Of a stretch of 23,852 nt of DNA, positions 1 through 5,799 are shown piece after piece. Made by a program: the position numbers and the translations under genes. Below the pieces are notes generated by a model. That model was not told the DNA's origin. It worked only from the letters and a program-made list of their open reading frames with translations, and made no database searches. Each line of letters begins with the position of its first letter. The first letter of the stretch is position 1. Source of the DNA: CAYGGE01 sp966250865 (GTDB lineage: Bacteria; Patescibacteriota; UBA1384; CAYGGE01); the NCBI GenBank assembly GCA_966250865.1, contig CBINIT010000015.1, positions 1 through 23,852 on the forward strand. The letters run 5' to 3'.

Positions 1-816
1 CCAACTGACTCCCCCATTTTCTTTTTGGAGCGATTGCAGGTACTGGTATGGTGTAGCGCCATTTTTAACCCAGGCATCTGGGTCTTCGCCAAGAGCTCGG
101 ATAGCACTAATAACCCAGGCAGTGCTTGATCCATCTGCGTCAAAGTTTGACTGATAGGCAAAACCACCCGAATCTTTCTGAACCGATTCAAGAAATGCCC
201 GAGCTGCTGCGCGATTATAGCTTCCTGTCCAACCTTGGCGTTTGGCAAACTCAAGTGCTTGGATAGCTACAGCTGTGTTGTTGCTATCCCCTACCCCGCT
301 GGTGCTCCAACTAAATGACCCGTTGGCTTGCTGCTGACTCACGAGATGGTTGATACTCCCAGTGACCAGTGGACTGTTAATTTCTTCCCCTGCTGCAAGT
401 AGAGCTAAGATACCAAAGATGTCATCATTCAGTAAGCCTGGTAGACCAATCTGAGTACTTTCAGCTTTTGTTCTTAAGATAGCTACAAGGTTTTTGCCGC
501 CGAAGGTCCGGGGGTCACGACCTGCTGCTACTACGGCTAGAATAGTTCGTTCAATATCTGCTGCTGGAGCTGAGGCAATATCGCCAAGATTGTTTTCTAA
601 ATAGCTTACGGTCGAAGCGCTTGATCTACCAGCTGCGTTAAGGGCTTGAAGGGCCCAGGCCGAAAAACCTACGCCGCCGATACTTCCGCTGGCTTCGCGT
701 TGTGTAAGGAGATAATCAGCTGCCTTGTTGGCGGCAGCGATGTCGGTTGCCTGAACATAGCTTGAGATGCCAAGAGTAAAAGTGGTGATTAGGGCTAGGA
801 TAAAAAGTTTTTTCAT
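1..816 (-). CDS. Secreted alpha/alpha-toroid (prenyltransferase/transcobalamin-like repeat) protein, C-terminus cut by window edge
   Basis: The reverse strand reads open from ATG at 816 to the window edge (272 codons, no stop), so the C-terminus is missing. The first ~23 residues form a Sec-type signal peptide (MKKLFILALITTFTLG...VQA) without a lipobox. The rest is helical, with repeats of the squalene-cyclase/prenyltransferase alpha6-alpha6 type. Visible repeat signatures are SQQQANGSFSW, NTAVAIQAL, QKDSGGFAYQ and STAWVISAIRAL. In eukaryotic transcobalamin and intrinsic factor this fold is the N-terminal domain and a DUF4430 beta-domain closes over B12. Here DUF4430-type proteins are encoded just upstream behind a cobalamin riboswitch, so an extracellular corrinoid-binding role is inferred. 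A generic toroid of other function cannot be excluded. It lies 57 bp downstream of the previous gene in the same direction. Confidence 0.85.
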   Translation of the reverse strand, partial: MKKLFILALITTFTLGISSYVQATDIAAANKAADYLLTQREASGSIGGVGFSAWALQALNAAGRSSASTVSYLENNLGDIASAPAADIERTILAVVAAGRDPRTFGGKNLVAILRTKAESTQIGLPGLLNDDIFGILALLAAGEEINSPLVTGSINHLVSQQQANGSFSWSTSGVGDSNNTAVAIQALEFAKRQGWTGSYNRAAARAFLESVQKDSGGFAYQSNFDADGSSTAWVISAIRALGEDPDAWVKNGATPYQYLQSLQKENGGVSW

Positions 817-873
817 AAAATGAGCGTTTGTGTCTTATGAGGTTTGGAGCGAGGAGCTCCGCCCCTCGCCCCG

Positions 874-1341
874 TTATGTGTAGGGGCCGTCCGGTAGGGT
901 GTACTTGATGTACACCTGCTCACTCGGCTCGATATCCTTGGTCGCCAGACCTTCGTTCGGCCGGTGCAGATAGAACTCGGCCGAAGCCAATTGCACGGGC
1001 CTGACACTTTTTGGTCCGATGAACAGGCACCAGAACTTCCCGCTGTCTGGGTTGTTGGTAAACTGTCCGATACCGGTGATCATGACCTTGCCGTTATACG
1101 GCCACTCCTCTTTCTCCAATAGGTCCAGAGAGATCCAGCGTCGCCGCTTCATCTCGTTGATCGCGTCGAGGATAGTGCCGTCTGCAGAAATCCGCACTTT
1201 CTTAGTAAGGGGCTTGTTGACCCCGTTGTCGATAGTGACCTTAACAGTCTGCCATCGAACTTTCGAGCGATTTGTCGCAGTCGCGCAACGAGCGAAGAAC
1301 CCTCCCGCAAGCGAGAGAAAAAGAAACTTTCGACGATTCAT
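874..1341 (-). CDS. Small exported DUF4430-like protein
   Basis: A 155-residue protein with an N-terminal export signal. MNRRKFLFLSLAGG has a twin-arginine-like RRKFLF motif followed by a hydrophobic stretch; Cys19 lacks a good lipobox. The mature part resembles the DUF4430 (transcobalamin beta-domain) pattern: a first strand (VKVTIDNG, 33-40), TILDAINEM (56-64) matching the family's 'VLDAL' helix, a middle strand/turn with ITGIGQF and GKFWCLFIG (89-109) matching the 'sInG...yWmyyvNG' segment, and a last strand EQVYIKYTLP. The match is weaker than for the protein encoded at 1588-2358, so the family call is tentative. It sits between the clear DUF4430 gene and the toroid gene, supporting a shared B12-related role. 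Its codons look more G/C-ending than its neighbours' and no strong Shine-Dalgarno is visible (AGGC only). Confidence 0.72.
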   Translation of the reverse strand: MNRRKFLFLSLAGGFFARCATATNRSKVRWQTVKVTIDNGVNKPLTKKVRISADGTILDAINEMKRRRWISLDLLEKEEWPYNGKVMITGIGQFTNNPDSGKFWCLFIGPKSVRPVQLASAEFYLHRPNEGLATKDIEPSEQVYIKYTLPDGPYT

Positions 1342-1473
1342 TTAGTGCCTGTAGCCGATGACAAGGGCCCCTAGGGGCCGAGTGACGATGTGCGCCCGAT
1401 AACTGTACTGCATCGGGCAAGGAGAAGGAGAATACTATTCCCCTTCCCGCTTTCCCGGTTCAGAATCTCTATA

Positions 1474-1560
1474 TCTGTCATTCCTGACAGAAGGAGCGAA
1501 GCGACTATCTGATCGGGAATCGGTTTAGTGTACCGATCCTCAATCTGGAGCGCTATCGCT
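1474..1560. repeat. Hairpin-rich spacer with REP/MITE-like element
   Basis: The 246-bp gap between the two DUF4430 genes holds a series of inverted repeats and no convincing ORF. TCTGTCA-TTCC-TGACAGA (1474-1491) is followed by AGGAGCGAAGCGACT and GATCGGGAATCGGT. This 'GTCATTCCTGA...GAAGGAGCGAAGCGA...GGGAATC' wording resembles intergenic repeats scattered in many bacterial chromosomes. Nearby are GCCCGAT/ATCGGGC (1395-1419), GAAGGAGAATA/TATTCCCCTTC (around 1422-1445) and the palindrome GGCCCCTAGGGGCC just after 1365. Only one copy is present in this window, so repetition in the genome is inferred. Confidence 0.35.
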
Positions 1561-1587
1561 TCCAGTTAAGGATGACAGTGTGAGGTG

Positions 1588-2358
1588 CTACGCGCAGGGA
1601 CTTTCGGCTTCTGTGGTCAGATAGAATTGAACTTGATCGCCGTTTTTAACGGTTTGGCTGCTAATGCCTCGTGGTACACAGGTGCCATTGAGGGTATAGG
1701 TCCAGAAGCGATTATCACCTTGAACTTGACCGTTGATTTCAGTTACGAGCTCGCCAAGACCGCTGTAGGATTGTGTAGTGAAATGCAGACCGTGGTTACG
1801 AGCGGCAGTTAACACATCGATAACTTTTACCTCACCGTTAATTTGAACGGCGTAGCTTGCACCAGGGACTCGAAGGCTAACTGATTGAATAGGACTCGGT
1901 GAAGGACTGGCATATTGTGGTTGGTAGTCAGGGAGGGATACTACTGGCTGGTAAGCTGGTAAGCTCACATTCGAACTATTGGGTACATAGTTAGGCAGGG
2001 ATGTCGTTGTAGTTTGAGCAACCTGTTTGGGGGCTGTTTTGACGGTAGTGGTTCCAAGGACTTTGCCGACTATTACCCCGCCCTTGGTGGCTACAGCTGT
2101 CTCGCTCTCCACAGGGGCAACAGCTGGCTCTTCGGTAGGGGTTGGCGAAGGCGAACTCTCGGCAGAAGGAGTCGGCGAAGCGACGTATACTGGGCTATAC
2201 TCTGGCAGATCGGCTAGCTGCTTATCTTTATTACCATTCAGCCCGAGAACAATTCCCCCGAAAATCAATAGAATACCGAGTGCAATTGCTGCTGGGCTGA
2301 GAAAACGATCGTTGCGAATTGCGGTGGTTTTGCGTGTTTCGGTTGTCTGCGCTTCCAT
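1588..2358 (-). CDS. Membrane-anchored DUF4430 (transcobalamin beta-domain-like) surface protein
   Basis: A 256-residue protein. It has a short cytoplasmic N-terminus, one transmembrane helix (about 23-40), then a long Pro/Ser/Thr linker (45-160) containing four LPxYxP motifs (LPEYSP, LPNYVP, LPAYQP, LPDYQP). A clear C-terminal DUF4430 domain follows (about 161-250): VIDVLTAA, YSGLGELVTEING, RFWTYTLNG and the closing NGDQVQFYL. In transcobalamins this beta-domain covers the bound corrinoid. Two cysteines (227, 255) in the domain could form a disulfide. The start is fixed by TGAGGAGATATC before ATG. It is the first gene after the cobalamin riboswitch and terminator, so its expression should fall when B12 is plentiful. 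I infer that it captures corrinoid at the cell surface for an importer that is not in the window. Confidence 0.9.
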   Translation of the reverse strand: MEAQTTETRKTTAIRNDRFLSPAAIALGILLIFGGIVLGLNGNKDKQLADLPEYSPVYVASPTPSAESSPSPTPTEEPAVAPVESETAVATKGGVIVGKVLGTTTVKTAPKQVAQTTTTSLPNYVPNSSNVSLPAYQPVVSLPDYQPQYASPSPSPIQSVSLRVPGASYAVQINGEVKVIDVLTAARNHGLHFTTQSYSGLGELVTEINGQVQGDNRFWTYTLNGTCVPRGISSQTVKNGDQVQFYLTTEAESPCA

Positions 2359-2371
2359 GATATCTCCTCAT

Positions 2372-2396
2372 AAAAAAACCATCTCTCACGAGATGG
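2372..2396 (-). terminator. Intrinsic terminator of the cobalamin riboswitch
   Basis: On the minus strand CCATCTC-GTGA-GAGATGG is a perfect 7-bp hairpin followed by seven T, placed 13 bp before the DUF4430 start codon and after the B12 aptamer. It is the expression platform. AGATG just upstream (near 2431-2435) could pair with CATCT of the terminator arm as an anti-terminator. Confidence 0.88.
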
Positions 2397-2429
2397 GTAG
2401 ATAAGAACGCCGACAAGAAAAATGGCATA

Positions 2430-2560
2430 CTCATCTAGTGACCTGTCTCGAGGTTTAGAGCGGTAGCCAAACTGGTTTTCTGACTCGCCGTAATCGGCAT
2501 ACAGTAGCGGACCTGTCCTTGATTTACACAAGGTTCCCGTGACATGTTACCATGTCATTC
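2430..2560 (-). promoter_or_regulatory. Cobalamin (B12) riboswitch
   Basis: Read on the minus strand, the conserved core of the B12 aptamer is present in order. A perfect 7-bp hairpin with a GTAA tetraloop (2540-2557) is followed by GGGAA (2534-2538). Next comes the CCTTG/CAAGG stem around TGTAAAT (2517-2533), then CCGCTACTGTA, the stem GCCG-ATTA-CGGC (2487-2498) and the B12-box GAGTCAGAAAACCAG (2472-2486). The peripheral P7-P11 part is very short, as in compact class-II-type cobalamin riboswitches. An intrinsic terminator follows, so control is probably transcriptional, switching the downstream DUF4430/toroid genes off when cobalamin is bound. The outer limits are approximate. Confidence 0.9.
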
Positions 2561-2594
2561 GCTTGGCTTCATAGCAATATAATGTACAGTTCTT

Positions 2595-2623
2595 AGATTA
2601 CCGACTATATGTGGGAGTGTCAA
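2595..2623 (-). promoter_or_regulatory. Promoter of the cobalamin-riboswitch operon
   Basis: On the minus strand TTGACA (2618-2623), a 17-bp spacer and TAATCT (2595-2600). Transcription would begin near 2588, about 30 nt before the aptamer. Confidence 0.65.
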
Positions 2624-2645
2624 TAACTCTTTATCCACAAAATAG

Positions 2646-3722
2646 CTAATCGTTTGACAGAATTTTGACTTCTCGTTGGAGGATTGGCCAGCCGACCAGC
2701 CGTTCAACATCGTAGGGGTGCCAGTCGGAGAGCTTAACAGACGCCAACCGAGGTCGATCCATATCGACGTAGATGCTCCAGTTGGGCTTAGCAACGCCAA
2801 AAATTCGAGCCGGGTTGGTGCTTACCAGCTCAATAACTCGCTCATAGCTTATCTGCTTTTTCGAAAGAGCGGTAAGGAGTAGTGGTAAAGTTAGTTCAAG
2901 ATTGGCAAAGCCAGAAGGCGCGAGATCGTATTCCGTATCCTTCTCTTTGTAATACCAGGCTGTAGTATCGGAGCCAATCGTATCGATTGTCCCATCGATA
3001 ACCGCCTCCCAGAGCGCCGCTTGATCTTCCTTACTCCGAAGCGGTGGGTTTACTTTACCGAGGGTTTCGAGTCGCGCCAAATCATCTTCATCGAGAAACA
3101 AGTGGTGGGGCGCTGCCTCGGCATAAATACGAATACCTTTACTTTTCGCTTGGCGAATCAGCTCGATCTCTTCGCCCGTTGAGACATGGCAGAGATAAAT
3201 TCGCCGGCCGGTTTCTCGTGACGCGGTGATGGCTTTAATGGTGGCACGGATAGCCGAGGTTCGATCAAAAATTTCAGAGTGGTTCTCTAAGGTGAGCTGC
3301 TGGTGCAATTGGCTAAAATTGCGAAGCAGTGTCGTCTCATCTTCGGCATGGATCATGACCACTTTGTCCGTTGAAAGGAGAACCTTGCGCAGTTGTTCTT
3401 CTTTCGTAATAACTAGATCCTCTGGTCCAGTGCCCAACCAAACCTTTACTGCATTGACGGTACGGAGCTGCTTAATATCTTCAAAGTTCTGATTCGTTGC
3501 GGCAGCGGTGAGCAGGAGCTGGGTGGGTAGATTTCCCACCAGCTTTTCGTAGTACGCCAAGCTGATTTTGTCGGTGATCGGCGGGTCGAGATCAGGCATG
3601 ATCTGAACTGCCGCGTAGCCCGAACGTTTAGCAATAGTAGCAAGCTCCAGCCAATCTGAGGGATCGCCGGAGACCATGTGGACATGGGGGTCAATGAGGG
3701 CTGGAAAACGGAGTAATGCCAT
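2646..3722 (-). CDS. pyrC: Dihydroorotase-like amidohydrolase (CAD type) with altered active-site motif
   Basis: 358 residues; an amidohydrolase-fold enzyme that in this family closes carbamoyl-aspartate to dihydroorotate in pyrimidine synthesis. Visible landmarks are DPHVH (metal ligands H13, H15), MPDLDPPITD (42-51, family MPNTxPP), K93 in AVKVWLG at the place of the carboxylated Lys (compare GLKLYL of human CAD), MIHAED (H125), LCHVSTGEE (H179), EAAPHHLFL (202-210), KVNPPLRS (223-230) and D252. The usual SDHAPH motif reads SDTTAW here: the catalytic Asp is kept but both following His are lost. Either it is a divergent dihydroorotase or a relative with another cyclic-amide substrate. No other pyr gene is nearby. 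There is no Shine-Dalgarno; the promoter -10 lies so close that the mRNA may be leaderless. Confidence 0.85.
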   Translation of the reverse strand: MALLRFPALIDPHVHMVSGDPSDWLELATIAKRSGYAAVQIMPDLDPPITDKISLAYYEKLVGNLPTQLLLTAAATNQNFEDIKQLRTVNAVKVWLGTGPEDLVITKEEQLRKVLLSTDKVVMIHAEDETTLLRNFSQLHQQLTLENHSEIFDRTSAIRATIKAITASRETGRRIYLCHVSTGEEIELIRQAKSKGIRIYAEAAPHHLFLDEDDLARLETLGKVNPPLRSKEDQAALWEAVIDGTIDTIGSDTTAWYYKEKDTEYDLAPSGFANLELTLPLLLTALSKKQISYERVIELVSTNPARIFGVAKPNWSIYVDMDRPRLASVKLSDWHPYDVERLVGWPILQREVKILSND

Positions 3723-3730
3723 AGGTTTCT

Positions 3731-3758
3731 ACCATACCAAATTGCCTTGAAATAACAA
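3731..3758 (-). promoter_or_regulatory. Promoter of the dihydroorotase gene (leaderless)
   Basis: TTGTTA (3753-3758), 16-bp spacer and TATGGT (3731-3736, with an extended TGG) on the minus strand. Only 8 nt separate the -10 from the ATG at 3722, so transcription should start at or next to the start codon. Confidence 0.5.
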
Positions 3759-3778
3759 GGTATATTTTCTTAAACGAG

Positions 3779-3807
3779 TTGACAGGTCTATGTCTATGCG
3801 CTACCAT
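3779..3807 (+). promoter_or_regulatory. Strong sigma70-type promoter of the attenuator/orphan gene
   Basis: Perfect -35 TTGACA (3779-3784), 17-bp spacer and TACCAT (3802-3807). The predicted start is near 3814, which is the A of a short leader ORF, so the leader peptide would be translated from a leaderless end. Confidence 0.75.
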
Positions 3808-3813
3808 GAGCTC

Positions 3814-3885
3814 ATGTTGTTGCATCGATCAAACATTATTAGCGCCATTATTATCCCGACACCAGTCGGCGGCGCTTTGGTGTAG
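3814..3885 (+). CDS. Ile/Val/Leu-rich attenuator leader peptide (23 aa)
   Basis: A 23-codon ORF starts six bases after the -10 box and ends at TAG 3883-3885. It begins MLLHRSNIISA, continues IIIPTPVGGALV, and has 10 of 23 residues as Ile, Leu or Val, including II and III runs (codons ATT ATT and ATT ATT ATC). The IIIP...GAL ending resembles the E. coli ilvL leader (…VVVIIIPPCGAAL…). It overlaps a set of alternative RNA stems and is followed by an intrinsic terminator, as expected for ribosome-mediated attenuation. Translation itself is inferred. Confidence 0.6.
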   Translation: MLLHRSNIISAIIIPTPVGGALV

Positions 3886-3939
3886 ATGTAACAACGACTC
3901 TTTCGACCAAAACAGAACCCGCCGACGAGGCGGTTTTTT
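3816..3939 (+). promoter_or_regulatory. Transcription attenuator (branched-chain amino acid type)
   Basis: Alternative pairings are visible. (a) GTTGTTGCATC (3816-3826) pairs with GATGTAACAAC (3885-3895). (b) AGCGCC (3841-3846) pairs with GGCGCT (3871-3876). (c) CCGAC-ACCA-GTCGG (3856-3869). (d) The anti-terminator GTCGGCGG (3865-3872) is perfectly complementary to CCGCCGAC (3919-3926), the left arm of the terminator. A ribosome stalled at the Ile codons (3847-3855) would break (c) and free 3865-3872 to form (d), giving read-through. A ribosome reaching the stop codon would cover that segment and let the terminator form. The loop ACCA can also pair with TGGT near 3878-3881. Confidence 0.7.
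3919..3939 (+). terminator. Attenuator terminator
   Basis: CCGCC-GACGA-GGCGG followed by six T, 36 bp before the ATG of the orphan gene at 3975. Its left arm is shared with the anti-terminator pairing. Confidence 0.8.
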
Positions 3940-3974
3940 GTTAGGTCTCACTCTTTTACTGCGGAGGGATAGAG

Positions 3975-4379
3975 ATGTCCGGTTCGTTTAAGACTTCCGA
4001 ATACCAGATACAGCCTTATGATGGCAAGACTGAGGTCTGGGTTCGAAACTGCTGGGATAACGGCCAAGAAGGTGACCAGCGCCGAAGCGGTAAGAACGGG
4101 GTGATGGCCGAAGTCATCGTCAAGGGCGATGTAGCCAAGGCGGCCGCTAAGGTGATCGTTAGGCTCCATGAGCGGGCTCATGGCTACCGGCCGAAACTTG
4201 CGTCAGTGGTCCATGCCGACGGAACAGTGACCGTCATCCTGTCGCATGAAGGAAAGGAAGCTTCTGGCAGCGCTGATTGCCGAGACGACCTAGACTATGA
4301 TGTCCTAAGGGCGGCTCTCGCCGCTGGGCAGCAGGCAAGCGAAGCCCTGCTGCAAGAAGCTGCTGCTGCGGCCACCTAA
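3975..4379 (+). CDS. Orphan 134-aa protein under attenuator control; possible LeuA-regulatory-domain-like fold
   Basis: The start ATG is preceded by GGAGGGATAGAG. The soluble 134-residue protein has no signal or membrane segment. The first ~45 residues are polar (TEVWVRNCWDNGQEGDQRRSGKNG). Then a beta/alpha pattern appears: MAEVIVKGDVAKAAAKVIVRLHERA and ASVVHADGTVTVILSHEGKEASGSADCRDDLDYDVLRAALAAGQQA. The second part recalls the beta-strand, glycine turn, 'D-helix' order of the LeuA allosteric domain (isopropylmalate/citramalate synthase). This is a by-eye resemblance and weak. The Ile/Val/Leu attenuator in front fits a branched-chain amino acid link. It ends in an Ala-rich helix and its own terminator follows. 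The codons look more G/C-ending than in neighbouring genes, which is consistent with transfer. Confidence 0.75.
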   Translation: MSGSFKTSEYQIQPYDGKTEVWVRNCWDNGQEGDQRRSGKNGVMAEVIVKGDVAKAAAKVIVRLHERAHGYRPKLASVVHADGTVTVILSHEGKEASGSADCRDDLDYDVLRAALAAGQQASEALLQEAAAAAT

Positions 4380-4419
4380 GCAGTTTGTTTGACCGAGCTG
4401 GAGGGTTGTCCAGCAGTGT

Positions 4420-4456
4420 CCCGTTCCGGAGTTTCCGGAGCGGGCGCTTTGTTTTT
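4420..4456 (+). terminator. Intrinsic terminator after the orphan gene
   Basis: CCCGTTCCGG-AGTTT-CCGGAGCGGG (10-bp stem with one G-U) followed by CGCTTTGTTTTT. A smaller hairpin GCTGGA/TCCAGC (4397-4414) lies just before it. Confidence 0.85.
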
Positions 4457-4564
4457 AGGAGGATCTCTAGTTCAGGTTTTAACCTATTGTCTTTTTCTGC
4501 TTGGTTTACCAATGAAATGCAACCAAGAGATGGGTAAAATTTATTGATGCTAAAGGAGGTTCTA

Positions 4565-5266
4565 TTGGCTCTTACGCTACCCTACGCTAGAAATGTGATA
4601 TTTGATTCAAAGAATCGAACACCGGGAGAGGTTCACCGACTGCTTGAAGCCTATCACGAAAGCGAAGTTTCGCTCTGCGACTCAGAAATTGACGAGCTGC
4701 TGAGTATCGCTAATCAGGATGAGCGGGAGATTGACTATGACTTACTTACCCTTCGATATGGTAAGCAGCAGTGGATCTATGAGGGGACGCCTTATGTCTT
4801 TATTCGTCATTTCCTGCATGCCGTTCAGCCTAATGAGGATGATGTAATCTATGACCTCGGCTGCGGCTATGGTCGCTTAGTGTTGTATGGTGCTGAAGTG
4901 ACCGCTGCCGAGTACCGTGGCGTAGAGGCGGTTCCAGAAAGACTTCTTGTGGCAGAGCTGGCTCGAATTCGACTTGGCTTACCCAACGCCCACTTTATTC
5001 GTGGCGATGTGCGTGACCAAGATTATCGTGATGGAACGATCTTCTTTCTTTTTAACCCGTTTACCGACGAAGTGCTTGATCAGATTATTGATGAGCTTCG
5101 GTTGATTGGTATCACTAAACCTATCAAGGTAATAACCTGGGGCGGTCCCATCAACCACCGTTTCGCCAAACAGTCCTGGCTTCATGAAATTGACCTTCCA
5201 GATAATCCCTCGGTTAATCGAGTATACGGGCTTCGTCTTTTCGATAGTGCTCATCCAGTCCTCTAA
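4565..5266 (+). CDS. Class I SAM-dependent methyltransferase
   Basis: Rossmann-fold methyltransferase. Counting from the upstream in-frame TTG at 4544, motif I VIYDLGCGYGRL is at 101-112, the acidic end of strand 2 is RGVEAVPERL (125-134), motif III surrounds IRGDVRD (152-158) and the motif-IV-like FNPF is at 170-173. The FNPF segment and the helical N-terminal region recall protein- or small-molecule methyltransferases of the DOT1/PrmA-like kind, but the substrate cannot be told. Start choice: an ATG at 4547 and TTG at 4544 exist, but an ideal AAAGGAGG (4552-4559) sits 5 nt before TTG 4565, so the 233-residue form is preferred. A bidirectional terminator follows immediately. Confidence 0.85.
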   Translation: MALTLPYARNVIFDSKNRTPGEVHRLLEAYHESEVSLCDSEIDELLSIANQDEREIDYDLLTLRYGKQQWIYEGTPYVFIRHFLHAVQPNEDDVIYDLGCGYGRLVLYGAEVTAAEYRGVEAVPERLLVAELARIRLGLPNAHFIRGDVRDQDYRDGTIFFLFNPFTDEVLDQIIDELRLIGITKPIKVITWGGPINHRFAKQSWLHEIDLPDNPSVNRVYGLRLFDSAHPVL

Positions 5267-5267
5267 C

Positions 5268-5304
5268 GAAATAGTCCTGCCGGGGCGGGCAGGACTATTT
5301 CTCA
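5268..5304. terminator. Bidirectional intrinsic terminator between convergent genes
   Basis: A perfect 14-bp stem GAAATAGTCCTGCC / GGCAGGACTATTTC around loop GGGGCG, with A/T-rich arms on both sides. It lies between the methyltransferase (plus) and the DUF2680-like gene (minus) and can serve both. Confidence 0.85.
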
Positions 5305-5337
5305 TTAGGAGGGTGTACATGATAGGTTGTGTGATGG

Positions 5338-5733
5338 TTATCTCGCCTTCATATGTCCGCGATGACCATGGCCCATGCCATGTTTCGGCGGGTTCTTGGC
5401 AAGTTCCTCGGCTTTTTCCTTGGTAAGCTTGCCGTCAGCTACCATCTGGTCGAGATGTTTTTGGCGAAGCTCTTCATGACGCTTCTTCATCTCCTCCTTG
5501 GTCAGACCTTGAGCTTCGGCAATCTCTTTGGGAGTCTTGCCAGCGTCGAGCTGCTTTTTCAACTCTTCGACGCTCATGCCGAGAAGTTCGGCTTTATGCT
5601 CAAGATGTTTCTCGCTCTTGCTGCCCCAGGCGAGGGCCATGCCTTTTCCTGAATCGTGGGCTTGGGCAAGACCGGCTGACCCTATGACGAGGGTGCCGAC
5701 TGCGAGACTCGTGACGAGCCATTTGTGTTGCAT
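5338..5733 (-). CDS. Secreted DUF2680-like helical protein with His-rich tail
   Basis: 131 residues. Signal peptide MQHKWLVTSLAVGTLVIGSAGLAQA (1-25). The mature protein is highly charged and helical, with two copies of the pattern seen in DUF2680/YckD-type proteins: LLGMSVEELKKQLDAGKTPKEIAEAQGLT (about 50-78) and MVADGKLTKEKAEELAKNPP. The tail HGMGHGHRGHMKAR carries five His and could bind metal. RBS AAAGGAAGCAC. Its own promoter matches the one upstream of the ECF sigma gene, so it is probably a target of that sigma factor, an envelope-stress effector comparable in position and role to Spy/CpxP (inference). A 12-bp palindrome GCACGGCCGTGC (5750-5761) lies in its 5' leader. Confidence 0.88.
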   Translation of the reverse strand: MQHKWLVTSLAVGTLVIGSAGLAQAHDSGKGMALAWGSKSEKHLEHKAELLGMSVEELKKQLDAGKTPKEIAEAQGLTKEEMKKRHEELRQKHLDQMVADGKLTKEKAEELAKNPPKHGMGHGHRGHMKAR

Positions 5734-5769
5734 GTGCTTCCTTTCTTTTGCACGGCCGTGCTACTTATT

Positions 5770-5797
5770 ACTACACGGCGAGAAAGGAAATATTTCA
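5770..5797 (-). promoter_or_regulatory. ECF-type promoter of the DUF2680-like gene
   Basis: On the minus strand TGAAAT (5792-5797), 16-bp spacer, TGTAGT (5770-5775). The same boxes and spacing precede the sigma gene. The architecture equals the known TGAAAC-N16-CGTA type of Bacillus ECF promoters. Predicted start near 5763, about 30 nt before the ATG. Confidence 0.65.
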
Positions 5798-5799
5798 TA

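Noticed and set aside
830..873. Hairpin GGGCGAG/CTCGCTC as a terminator after the small DUF4430-like gene
   Set aside because: There is no T-run after the stem and the toroid gene follows on the same strand, so read-through is more likely.
3779..3991. 70-aa plus-strand frame (…MSSCCCIDQ…) in the attenuator region, including a Cys-triplet leader
   Set aside because: It reads through the hairpins and terminator; the 23-codon Ile-rich frame starting at the predicted transcription start explains the RNA switch better.
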